NCBI GenBank assembly: GCA_003573635.1
Contig: QUTJ01031442.1
Location: 1 to 11,792, forward strand
From: Goniomonas avonlea
Lineage: Eukaryota > Cryptophyceae > Goniomonadida > Goniomonadaceae
DNA length: 11,792 bases
Reading direction: 5' to 3'
Below, one piece after another: positions 1-8,803 of this stretch (the stretch's first letter is position 1; each line of letters begins with the position of its first letter). The notes beneath the pieces are model-generated. The model was not told the DNA's origin, ran no database searches, and was given only the letters and a program-made list of their open reading frames with translations. The position numbers were made by a program, and so were the translations under genes.

Positions 1-256
1 AGGAAGCCTGCAGGAGTCGACGGGCACCCAAGTCCCGCTGAGTCCTGCGACGCAATGGAGTGAGGCAGCGTGGCACCGATATGCTGCAAGTCACTTGGAG
101 TATGACTGATGCTGAGTGCGACCAGGTCCGATAGACCTGCAGCAGCACGGGGTGTGCGAGAAAGCACAGCTTGCCTGTCACGCTGCTGTCCACGCGATTC
201 ATGTTTCCTCCAAATATACTGTGTGCTGCGAGTCACTGCAAGGACGGCACACGCAC

Positions 257-338
257 CGACTGCCAGGCGAAGCGTCAAAGGAGAATGCAGAAAACGGCAA
301 GGCCTGCCGAGCTTCACGCTGCCAGCGCTGCTGACCAG

Positions 339-412
<74 letters not shown>

Positions 413-459
413 CTTCGCAGGCTGGTGTCTGGGTCGGAAGAGGTTGTGCTACTGCGCAC
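257..459 (-). CDS. Possible Gln- or Ser-rich exon carrying the CAG tract (antisense to the left edge)
   Basis: On the minus strand a good acceptor (CTGTAACAGATTCTCTGCAG, ending at 460) precedes GTGCGCAGTAGC, and a GTGCGT donor of the type used elsewhere lies at 256. Two frames are open across the repeat. The Gln frame begins VRSSTTSSDPDTSLRS and stops at 199. The Ser frame begins CAVAQPLPTQTPACEA and has no stop to base 1. Which frame is used depends on the phase of an upstream exon end I could not fix. A 3' exon of the FG-GAP gene is the simplest reading, but this could be non-coding. Confidence 0.3.
340..411. repeat. (CTG)24 / (CAG)24 trinucleotide microsatellite
   Basis: There are 24 uninterrupted CTG units on the plus strand, read as CAG on the minus strand. 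The flanks are CTGACCAGA on the left and GCTTCGCAG on the right. Depending on frame it would encode poly-Gln or poly-Ser (minus strand) or poly-Leu or poly-Ala (plus strand). No frame is independently proven coding. Confidence 0.97.
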
Positions 460-590
460 CTGCAGAGAATCTGTTACAGGTACGACAAGTGATTCATGTC
501 CGTATTCTTCCGTGTGGACTACAGCTGAATCTGGAAGAATAGACTCATACGGTTTGGTCGCATCAGAACTAACGGTTATGATTCAGGTAA

Positions 591-758
591 TTATTCGTTC
601 AGCCGTCGATCAGCAACAGCTACACGTTGGCAAGCGATAACGAAAATCAAGATGACTGTCTCCCGCATACAGGGGTCCGCCGTCGAAGAGCCAGTGCAGT
701 ACACACAGAACCCCTCAAGTCGCTCTAACCATACAAAACAGCTTGGCCTGTTCACGGA
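591..758 (-). CDS. Possible exon 4 of the FG-GAP gene (Cys-containing, end uncertain)
   Basis: Downstream of the 759 acceptor the frame stays open to 591. It encodes SVNRPSCFVWLERLEGFCVY and then CTGSSTADPC. The Cys spacing continues the Cys-rich GCC2/GCC3-like theme of exon 3. The exon end is not resolved. Donor-like sites include GTATGC after GGACCCCT (around 670) and GTTATC after GATTTTC (around 640). If unspliced, the frame ends at 591 shortly after CQRVAVADRRLNE. I treat it as a candidate exon rather than a confident one. Confidence 0.4.
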   Translation of the reverse strand, partial: SVNRPSCFVWLERLEGFCVYCTGSSTADPCMRETVILIFVIACQRVAVADRRLNE

Positions 759-902
759 CTGGGTCAAAGGACGCGAGGAGGATGAGGAGGAGACAGTGGA
801 GCTGACTCCCCCTCCTGCCGCACCCTCCACCTCGAGAGGGAGAGGGGGGGGGAAGGCGAGAGTGAGAGAGGGAGCGAGAGAGCGAGCATACACGCCGCAC
901 AC
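759..902 (-). other. Likely 144-nt intron 3 of the FG-GAP gene (pyrimidine-rich on the gene strand)
   Basis: The donor CAG|GTGTGC at 902 and the acceptor TTGACCCAG at 759 are both phase 0. The interval is mostly a GA-rich tract on the plus strand (about 827-890). It is 48 codons long with no stop in the gene frame, so retention would add a Pro/Ser-rich linker. Intron status rests on low complexity and splice-site quality. A donor seven codon-positions' worth of bases or fewer downstream (GTGTAT) is also possible. Confidence 0.5.
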
Positions 903-2813
903 CTGCGCCCCTCTCGGCAGGCTGCCATTCGTCGGAGCGGCGCCCACGGCGCTGACGTTGTAGTACCCTGCCGAGCACTGGTAGCCGCAGTCGTGGCCGA
1001 CCCAGTCCGCGCCCGGCGGCTTGAGTGCCTCGTCACAGTGACGGCACGACCGCTCCCCACCGTGGCTGGCGCTGGAGCCCGCGGGGCACTCGACACACTC
1101 GAGGCGGTCCGTCCCCCACCCGCCCACAAGGGTTGCGTAGTGGTTTTTGAAGCAGAAGCAGCTTGACCCGACGAGGCCGGCGTCGTTGAACGTATCGGGA
1201 ATGCCAATGTAGATGAACTGATTGGCTAGTGCCACGGACTCGCCGAACCTGGAGGGCAGTCAACCTCGACATTCTTGGCATTGTCATTGATCCTCACTCA
1301 CTTCAGACTGCAACGTTTGACAGCCCTCGCGACTCGCACACACTCTTTGGCACTTGACAGCGACACCCCTAAAGGGTGAAATTTTCACCCCAGGACCAAA
1401 ATCGTGTGTAAATGTGGTGAATCGGAGGGAATGATCTGTCTGGTACGTCACACGCACCGGTCGTCTGAGCGCCACCCACCCGGCGCATTGATACGAGCAA
1501 AATCGTAGAGACCTAACGGGACACAGCTGCAAAGGGTGCGTAAGACGTGAGGCGTTTCATTGTCTGAGAACAGAACGGACCTGCCAGCATCCTCCACGCG
1601 AGCACCCGGCTCAGCTCGAACAATCCAGACACGATTAGCGGTAGGGGCACCGATGGCGACATGGATCTCGTCAGCTCGGACCTCGACATCTACTGAGAAG
1701 CCGAAACCTATCGAGGACGGGTTAGTGAAGAACAGGAGGGTCGAAGGGGTACGCACGCGTTGCGTTCGTCTGGGACCGGGCGCTGCAGATGGGATAGAGC
1801 CGCGAACCCGCGACCTTGAACACGTGAACGGAGCCGGAATGGTTGGTGTTGGGTGCTCCAACAACGAGGACGTTGTGTTTGAGCCGCAACGCATAGCCAA
1901 ACTCCCCGACACTCGGGGTGCCGAGCACCGATCCCTGTTCCTGCCAGCTGTCACCATCCTTGGTGTACATCGTAACCCGTTGGCGGCTGGTGCTTCCAAC
2001 GACGAGAACGCTCTCGCTCATAGCTAGGCTCGTACCAAAAGTGGGATCATCGCTGGGTGCTGAACTCCACACAGGAGCCCAAGTGTTGTTTTGGGTGAGC
2101 AAATACGTGCGGACCCGCCGTCTTGATGTGGCTGTGTCGGAAACCGTAACAGCAAGAAGGCGCTCGTGAAAGGCAATGGCCGGCTCCAGGCGTTGAGAAT
2201 CTCCCGTTGCATTAAGGATTGGCGTGTGGAGCCAGCTGCATCCAGAATTTGGGCGAGCACAATTGACCCCGATTACAACAAAGCACTGCACAAACATATT
2301 CCAAAAGGTGCAAACCGCATTCTCAGTCGCAGTGCCAAAATACTTCGAAACTTGACCGTGTCCAAACGCAAGTGGATCAAGAGAAACAGTGGCTGGCTCG
2401 TCGGTATAAAACCTCCATCCCATGTCGTTCCTATAGGACGCGACAGCAAAGATATCAAAAGCAAGAAAAACCACTTTGTCCCAAGCGGAAACGGACTGTC
2501 CTAGCTCTTCAGTCCAACCATCAGTCGACCGCAAGTATGCGTGAGTAAAATACAGCCGAACAACCATCGGATCCAAAACAACTGGCTCAAGCACAGATAT
2601 GTTCCATTCAGTACGGTTGGTCGCATTCGAGACCGGGGCAGTTGCGGCAATCGTACTGATAATGGGGAAAGACCTGTTCTGCTGCGATGGCGGAGGCGAT
2701 GTCTGACCGATAGTATCAGTGAAGTTGCTCCCAGAACTCTTTTCTCCAAGTGTACATCCAAACAAAAACACTATGAACGCCACCCAAACACTCCATGCAA
2801 CCTTTGCCAGCAT
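903..2813 (-). CDS. Secreted FG-GAP beta-propeller protein with Cys-rich GCC2/GCC3-like tail (exons 1-3, 3' end incomplete)
   Basis: Exons on the minus strand are 2813-1757, 1707-1458 and 1248-903, joining to about 551 codons. The start ATG at 2813 opens a hydrophobic signal peptide (MLAKVAWSVWVAFIVFLFGC). A Ser/Thr/Pro-rich stretch with many N-x-S/T sites follows. Six FG-GAP-like repeats can be read at about residues 104 (LGQSVSAWDKVVFLAF), 210 (EPAIAFHERLLAVTV), 262 (FGTSLAMSESVLVVGS), 307 (FGYALRLKHNVLVVGAP), 354 (FGFSVDVEVRADEIHVAIGAP without its last residue) and 437 (FGESVALANQFIYIGIP). This fits a 6-7 bladed integrin-alpha-like propeller. Exon 3 then becomes cysteine-rich (CVECPAGSSASHGGERSCRHC), like GCC2/GCC3 ephrin-receptor repeats. 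The family fold is established; an adhesion or receptor role is inferred. Both exon joins restore an Arg codon immediately before an FG motif. No transmembrane helix is visible in the part seen, and the gene probably continues leftward. Confidence 0.85.
1249..1457 (-). other. 209-nt intron 2 of the FG-GAP gene, containing a 17-nt palindrome
   Basis: The donor is GTGCGT at 1457 and the acceptor is CTGCCCTCCAG ending at 1249. Splicing joins CG|G (Arg) to TTC GGC GAG and gives SDDRFGESVALANQF, which matches the FG-GAP repeat pattern. Unspliced reading stops at 1450. A palindrome, GGGTGAAA-T-TTTCACCC, lies at 1374-1390. Confidence 0.85.
1708..1756 (-). other. 49-nt intron 1 of the FG-GAP gene
   Basis: On the minus strand the donor is GTGCGT at 1756 and the acceptor is ATAG at 1708, with a branch-like CACTAAC about 20 nt upstream of the acceptor. 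Reading through gives a stop at 1722 (CAC TAA). Splicing gives C|GT (Arg), then TTC GGC, so the propeller continues as TRFGFSVDVEV. The other possible GT at 1752 breaks the frame. Confidence 0.88.
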
Positions 2814-3383
2814 CTTGGTCTTGGAGAGTTGTCCAGATTTACCTCAAGCCTCACCCGAATATCACCCGCGAATTGCTGTATGAAACATCATAATCAATGT
2901 TCACTTTGGGATATTATCATCAATCCCTATTTCTGCGTTGGATGACTCGATATCTATTAATCGCCAAAAGTTGTCCAAACCACGTTTTTTCCGAAACCGA
3001 CCCGTTTGGGATCGCGCTATTATTCCACAAGTCTAATCTTGGAAAAGAAGGAAATTTCTTGATTTTAATATATTGTTCTAGTTACCAAATTCCCTAAACA
3101 CTCACGTCAATCTCGAAAATGGTAAATTCGGTCCTCAGGTTCGGGATTGGAAGACCGGAAGGCTCGATTGACGCCTTCCACTGATTTTAACACGTTTTTC
3201 AGTTAATGAAATCCCGCCGTTTTTGCTGTCGTGATCAAGGGCTTGATGCGTTCTAGCAATTTGTATGCAGTCTTTGGTAGAGTTTGGACGAGGAAAGCAA
3301 TCAACACTTGCAGCATATCAGCTCTGAAAAGTCACGCTATCCTCCCCGGCCGCAAGTGTTCAGGAAACCCAGCGTCCAGCAGC
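2814..3383. promoter_or_regulatory. Shared intergenic region between the two divergent genes
   Basis: This 570-bp gap separates the two start codons, both followed by signal peptides. Much of it is clearly AT-richer than the flanking exons (for example 2860-3120 and 3180-3210). AT stretches that could serve as core promoter lie at about 2948-2960 (gatatctattaat) and 3063-3075 (ttttaatatattg), but no convincing TATA box or initiator can be assigned. A 7-bp-stem inverted repeat is at 3157-3179. An open frame from 3231 runs into the plus gene, but the ATG at 3384 is preferred because it directly begins the signal peptide and has A at -3. Confidence 0.6.
3157..3179. repeat. Inverted repeat / potential hairpin in the intergenic region
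   Basis: GGAAGGC, a 9-nt spacer (TCGATTGAC), then GCCTTCC: a perfect 7-bp stem. A near reverse complement of the spacer side (CGTCAATC) occurs at about 3105-3112. It could be a dimeric protein-binding site, a 5'-UTR hairpin of the plus gene, or chance. Confidence 0.5.
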
Positions 3384-3913
3384 ATGCATTCCAGCCTGCT
3401 CCTGGGCCTGGTCCTGGCGATTTTGAGCGCCAGTCAGGCCGTTCCGATCGTCGAAAAAATCCGTCCTTGGGTTGGTGGATGGCGTGGCGGTACCCGCGTG
3501 GTCATCAGTGGCAGCGGGTTCTCCATGAACGCTGCCCCCGGAGGCCCTCCAACCGGAAACGTGGTGCTGTTTGGGAGCAAGCCGTGTACGGTGATTCCAG
3601 GGCACAGGTTCGTTTTCTTTTGGTACCATCAGACTCTAACCCTTTGTTCAGCACGATGAACCAAATTGTCTGTATCACTCCTCCAGCCGATTACAGCGAT
3701 CGTGACCAGGAGGTCACGGTGACCGTGACGGTGGAGGGGGAGAACTCTCTGTGCATCCCGCCGCCGCGGCGTACTGAGTGCCCGCTCACTTTCAAGTACA
3801 ATCCATGGAGGGCTCCTCGCATCTACCGTTACAAGCCCACGACTCTCGTTGAAGGAGAGATTCTCTCGCTCTCTGCGAGAATCATGGACCAGACCGACGC
3901 CTGGTATTGGAAG
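3384..3913 (+). CDS. Exons 1-2: signal peptide, IPT/TIG domain 1 and start of TIG 2
   Basis: The protein begins MHSSLLLGLVLAILSASQA, a classic signal peptide with a predicted cut near residue 19-20. VPIVEKIRPWVGGWRGGTRV then VISGSGF follow: the IPT/TIG pattern of Pro, GG-T, and I-x-G-x-x-F. The intron at 3608-3651 splits a Ser codon (AG|C) and restores GHSTMNQIVCITPPADY, the typical C-x-TPP strand end of the Ig-like fold. Exon 2 runs on through CPLTFKYNPWRAPRIYRYKP, the start of a divergent second TIG, and ends at TDAWYWK. Confidence 0.88.
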
Positions 3914-6900
3914 GTATCGTTGCAACGCGTGCAGATGGAAAAATCACTGACGGACCCCCTCCTCCCCAGTTCAAGCTCAACAACTTGTCCATGCCCAGGG
4001 TCGAGGAGGAAACTGGCCTCATGCTCACTGTTGAGAACCAGCCCGACCAGCCCACGTTTGTCGACGTGTTTGCCACTCCAGGAACGAAATGCGGGTATGA
4101 GCGTGCCCATTCAAGACACCCCTTCTTACGTGTTCTGCAGTCTGTTTGACCCTTCTCAGCTCGATCCGCATAAGTACGGTCTGGGTCGGGTAAGCGCTCC
4201 CCGACTGAATCGCTGTTCTCACCACCAGTCACAGGACCACGTGTACTGTCGCATCAACGGGCCAATCACTGGCGGCCGCTACAATTTCACCATGAATGGT
4301 ATCGGTGGCAACACAGATGATGGCTCATCGGAGTACTGGACTGGCATGGGATATGCTGAGAACAGAGTTCCCTACAGCATGGATTACAACGGCACGACGT
4401 GCGTATTGTTGCTGGAATCGAAGCTTCGACCTTGGTGACCGCCCTTTGCAGGTACATGGTACAACATGCTCCGTCTATTACTGGGGTGACTCCTAGCGTC
4501 GGCGGTGCCCTTGGTGGGACGCAGGTGCGTCATCGTCACTGCGCGCGTTGGTCACACCCGCCTCCTGCAACCAAGTTTTGATATCACAACTGGGAGAACT
4601 CGTGAAATTGGATGTCACCACCTGACGCTGGGAGGGAACGCACACCGCACAGTGACAATAAGTGGGTCTCCCCGCTCGAATCTTCGGGCAGCAAACTGCT
4701 TTGCCACATCTTTAGCTACTTTCTCAATTTCTGAAGTAACAGCATCGCTGTACTCACCTTTTTGTTTTTTCGCCTTTGTGAATGCTTCAGGATGCTAATG
4801 AAGTCTGCTTCGAAAGCTTCCACTTTTTCAACTGGAACACTTCTTAGTATTCCTTTAGTTCCAGCATCAACCACCACAGCGTTTAAATATAACAGCCTCA
4901 CACGCACTCGCGCGGAGAGAACGCACAGGCCGTGCTCCTCGGCTCCACGGGAGGGACAGGAAGGGGAGAGGAGAGTCGAGGAGCGGGATGGAGGGGGGAG
5001 GGAGGGACACAGGGAAGAAGGGAGGAAGGGAGTCACGCCTCCTCATTTCGCTGACGGGGGAACAGATCACTGTCACGGGACACTCCTTCGGCACCAACGC
5101 GTCCGTGGTCGATGTCGCGGTGGGCGGTGTCCCCTGCAAGATCCAAGCCATCAACAACAATCGCATCGTCTGCACCATCCAGGATCGCACTCCTCCGCCG
5201 GCGTGCACCACCAACTGCAGCGTCCACTACTATCCTGGTGACCGCGGCGTGACCCGCGACCAGTGGGTTGGCAGTGACAGCCCGTCGTACCGCGTCAACC
5301 TCGGCATCCTGCGGTGGGTGGCGGCCCTGTTGTGTGCACACGACGCGCTGCACCACGCTGCATGCTGCACATGCTGCTCACCCATGTTCTGCACACTCCA
5401 TGTTCTGCACACTACATGCTGCACATTACATGCTGCCCACTCCATGTTCTGCACACTAGCTCCATGTGCTGTACGCTACGTGCTGCACACGCCATGTGCT
5501 GCACACTACATGTGCTGCATACTCCATGCAGCACATGTAGCGCTCGTGCTGTTTGCTGCGTGCGCTAGACTCTGCATGCCGCGCACCATGCAAGACATTT
5601 CAGGCGGACACCAGCCACACCACCGACCCCCATGGTTCGCAGGACCAGCCTGCGTTTCCCGAACGACCCTGTCGACCGGGACTACTTGAGAGGGAGTTCT
5701 CCAAATGCGGTTAACGCGCACGATAACCGTTTTACAGACCACACATAAACACGCAACAAATCTCTACGGACACTGCCGGACACGTCACCGACACCCTGAT
5801 TCGCAGGACCAACCCGCGCTTCCCGAACGACCCCGACGACCGGGACTACCTGAGGGATTTCTTCGAGATTCCATCGGCATCAACCGACTCGATGCGGCCG
5901 TCCGGCAAGCTCTACGGGCTGTTTGTGCCGCCGCTCACGTCCAACTACACCTTCTTTGTGTCAGTCGACGACTACAGCGCGCTCTTCATTTCTCCGGACG
6001 ACCAGCCCAACCAGCTCGAGGAGGTCATGAGCGGCTTGCGCTGGACTGAGCCCAGGTCGGTCTCTTTTTCTCCGGACGGCCTGTTAGATGCTGTGTGAAG
6101 ACGGATGTAGATTGGTAGAATGATCACAAACTGAGATGTTTGGTATTCGCAGCGCGCTCTTCGTTGCTCCTGATGGATTAGAGTGGTGGGATGGTGGATA
6201 TCCCGGTGACCAATGAGATACTATCAGAGAGCCGGCGCTCTCTCTTCACTTCTTCCGAGGGCAGTGGGGGGGGACCGCACTGACACATGCCCACAGGACC
6301 TACGACCAATTTGGCTGGCAGGCCACCCGGGCGTTCTCTCTGCAGGAAGGCGTTCCTCGGTACATGGAGCTGCAGCTGGCAGACAACGGGCACAACGCAC
6401 ACGCCTCCCTCGCTGTCAAGATCCACAACACGACTCTCAACTTCAAGGACAACACGGCCGCGATTGATGAAGTCCAGCAGATCGTCACCTCCCTCCGAGT
6501 TGCGCCCGAGGTGCGTGAGAGCACTCTCAGCGCTGGCGAACTCACCCCGAGCTCAAATCGAGTGTCACGAGCTTGTTCTACTGTGCGATATTAAGGAGAG
6601 TCTCGGGAGAGGGGAGCCTGAAAGAGCAGCGGGAGGACGTGAGGAAAGAGAGCTGGAGGAGCTGGCAGAAGAAAGCGAAACGGAAGAAGAGCGGTGGGGG
6701 GGCGGGGAGGAGAGCTGGGAGAGCGGGGAAGGAGAGCAGGGAAGGAGAGCAGGGAAGGAGAGCAGGGGGGGGGGGAGGCAGGCAGGAGGGCGAGAAGCTC
6801 AACAACATCCTCCTGCGATTCACCGTAACTCCAGGTGCAACGGATCACGATCAAAAGCAACACGTCACTCACCGGGTCGTTCCAACTCAGCATCGGCAAC

Positions 6901-8742
6901 CGCAAATCCTCTTCTATTCCTGTCGGTGCCCCCGCTTCTACTGTCAGCGGCAAGCTTGCTGCGTTGCTGAGCAACTGTGTGATCGAGAGCGAAGACCCTG
7001 CTCCCGCTGACTTGGACACCTTTGAGTATGGCAACAACGTGTGGATGCAGGTAACACGCTGTGTCTCCTCTTCGCCAGTGCGCGCGTGGCTGCCCGGCTC
7101 TCCTCCCTGCTATGTTCTCCAGCGCCACCGCTTCACTCAACCCGACCCCATCCATCACCATTCGTAACACCATGTCATAACCCTCTCTATCACCATTTCA
7201 TCACCCTATCTATCACGTCTCACAACGCCACCCTCGCAGCGAGATTCCTGGGCCCCGGAGGTCACCAACTCCACGTCCTACTGCGGCGTCAGCTCGATGT
7301 ACCTGCGGCACACCAACGCCAACAACTTCAACCAGTGGAACAGCCCTGCTCGCACTCCGTCCAGCGGCATCCAGCCGCCCTTCAACACGTCCGAGTTCCG
7401 CTATATGTGCATGGCGTACAAGATCCCGCCCACCTCTGTCGTGAACATGGTGCGGGGACACGGAGAGAGGAAGGGGGAGAGGGGGGTATTGGGGAATGAC
7501 GAGAGAGGGTGGGGGGTGGGGTGGGGGAGGGAAAGGGGTGGCGGGGGGGCAGAAGGAGGCGGGGGGGGAGCGAGAGGCGGACCAGTGCTCAGTCGACCGC
7601 ACCCCGGCCAATGGCATCCAGCGTGCCGTTCGCGTTCGTGTATGGGAACGTTAGCGTGACCATCCAGGGATGCTCGTGACAAGCCAAGTCCAGCGCCAGA
7701 CAGTACAGAACGCGGCAACGGTGATCGGAACCGTTCACGTTGTGGTTGTGGAACGCCGAGAGCACGCTAGCGCGCTGTTGGATGCTAATGTGTTCCCCCC
7801 ACGCAGCTGGTCGACATGGCGACAGACCGCAACCAGGAGGAGTGGCGCTCAATGAAAATGTGGGACGCCGCTAGCACAATCCAGCGCTACCCCATGGCTG
7901 CGGACTGGGAGGTGATCGCGGATAATCAGTGGCACTACAAGTGCCTGGACCTGCAAGAGCAGTTCGATCGCTACCTTGGTCGCCAGGCTTCGGGGCACTT
8001 GTACCAGCAGGTGGGTGAGTGCGCACAGGTCGGGGCGTACTAATGAATCTCGATCAACCCACAGTGACAACACGACAGCCTCGCCACAGACACAGACAGA
8101 CGGACCCGCAGACACGTGTCGCACAGAGACACACGCACACACAGATAGACGCGCCGCACAGGCACAGACAGACCCGCAGTCAGGCACTCACAGCCACACA
8201 GACACGGCCACACGGTCCCAGCCACACAGCCGGACTCAGGCAGCCACGCACATCGACTAGTGTGGACAGAGAGTCAGAAGCAACAGGTGGCAGAGAGAGA
8301 CGTGAGAGAAGGGAGGGAGGGAGGGAGAGGGGAGTAGAGCCAGAAATTCAATTGGCTAACTCAAACCTAAGCTTTATGCGAGTCGCAAGGTTGGGTAGAA
8401 TTCGAGCCCTCTGGGCGTAGCGCTACCATCTGGGAGCGAGTGAGGGTGCGAGGGCGGGAGTGAGAGAGGGGGAGAGAGAGGGGCAGGAGAGCGGGCGGAG
8501 AGAGGGCAGGTGGGAGGGAGGAAGTAGGGAAGTAGGGAGGGTGGGATCAGGGAGGGAGGAGGGAGGTCTCATGGTGCACCACCAGATCATTTTCTATTCA
8601 AGAGTGTACCGCTACACGGACATGCCCTTCTGGATCGACGAGTTCTACATTGGCCGGGTCCCTCGGGTGATTCGGTGCGCTGTGAACGGCCTTTTCTTCC
8701 GTGTTGATCGTTTGGGCCCTTGCTTCTGTGTTGACTGTTGCG

Positions 8743-8803
<61 letters not shown>

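Larger units (their letters stand above)
1..590. other. Unresolved left flank (probable 3' part of the FG-GAP gene)
   Basis: Apart from the CTG tract and the candidate exon at 257-459, I see no recognisable protein family. On the minus strand the Ser frame is open from the repeat to base 1, with a short hydrophobic run (LTLRLAVGACAVLAV). That is compatible with a membrane segment but is not evidence of one. Plus-strand frames here are repeat-driven and look like shadows. Confidence 0.4.
5314..5737 (+). other. Intron 7 (424 nt): minisatellite plus degraded exon-8 copy
   Basis: The donor is CTGCG|GTGGGT at 5314 and the acceptor is GATAACCGTTTTACAG ending at 5737. The CG|A join gives Arg and keeps exon 8 in frame. 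The interior is the TGCTGCACA-type minisatellite (5333-5545) followed by a partial copy of exon 8 (about 5589-5691). No other AG lies between 5737 and 5805. The acceptor at 5805-5806 is also phase-compatible but would delete DTAGHVTDTLI, which looks like PA14 sequence. Confidence 0.7.

Noticed and set aside
109-542. Plus-strand frames with poly-Leu or poly-Ala
   Set aside because: They exist only because the CTG tract is open in every frame. The flanks show no family similarity or splice support.
3231-3383. Upstream ATG extending the fibrocystin-like protein by 51 residues
   Set aside because: The extension is not hydrophobic and would bury the clear signal peptide starting at 3384.
4762-5241. 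Long plus-strand open frame across intron 6 and exon 7
   Set aside because: It is out of frame with the TIG 3 sequence and driven by the antisense fragment and purine-rich DNA.
5333-5545. CRISPR-like array of short repeats in intron 7
   Set aside because: The units are contiguous and degenerate without unique spacers, inside a eukaryotic intron. It is a minisatellite.
7593-7670. Possible extra exon encoding SSVPFAFVYGNVSVTIQGCS
   Set aside because: It looks protein-like and has a phase-0 acceptor (CTCAG at 7592), but no good donor gives phase 0 at its end. Direct joining of exon 11 to 12 (SVVNM to LVDMAT) fits the family pattern better.
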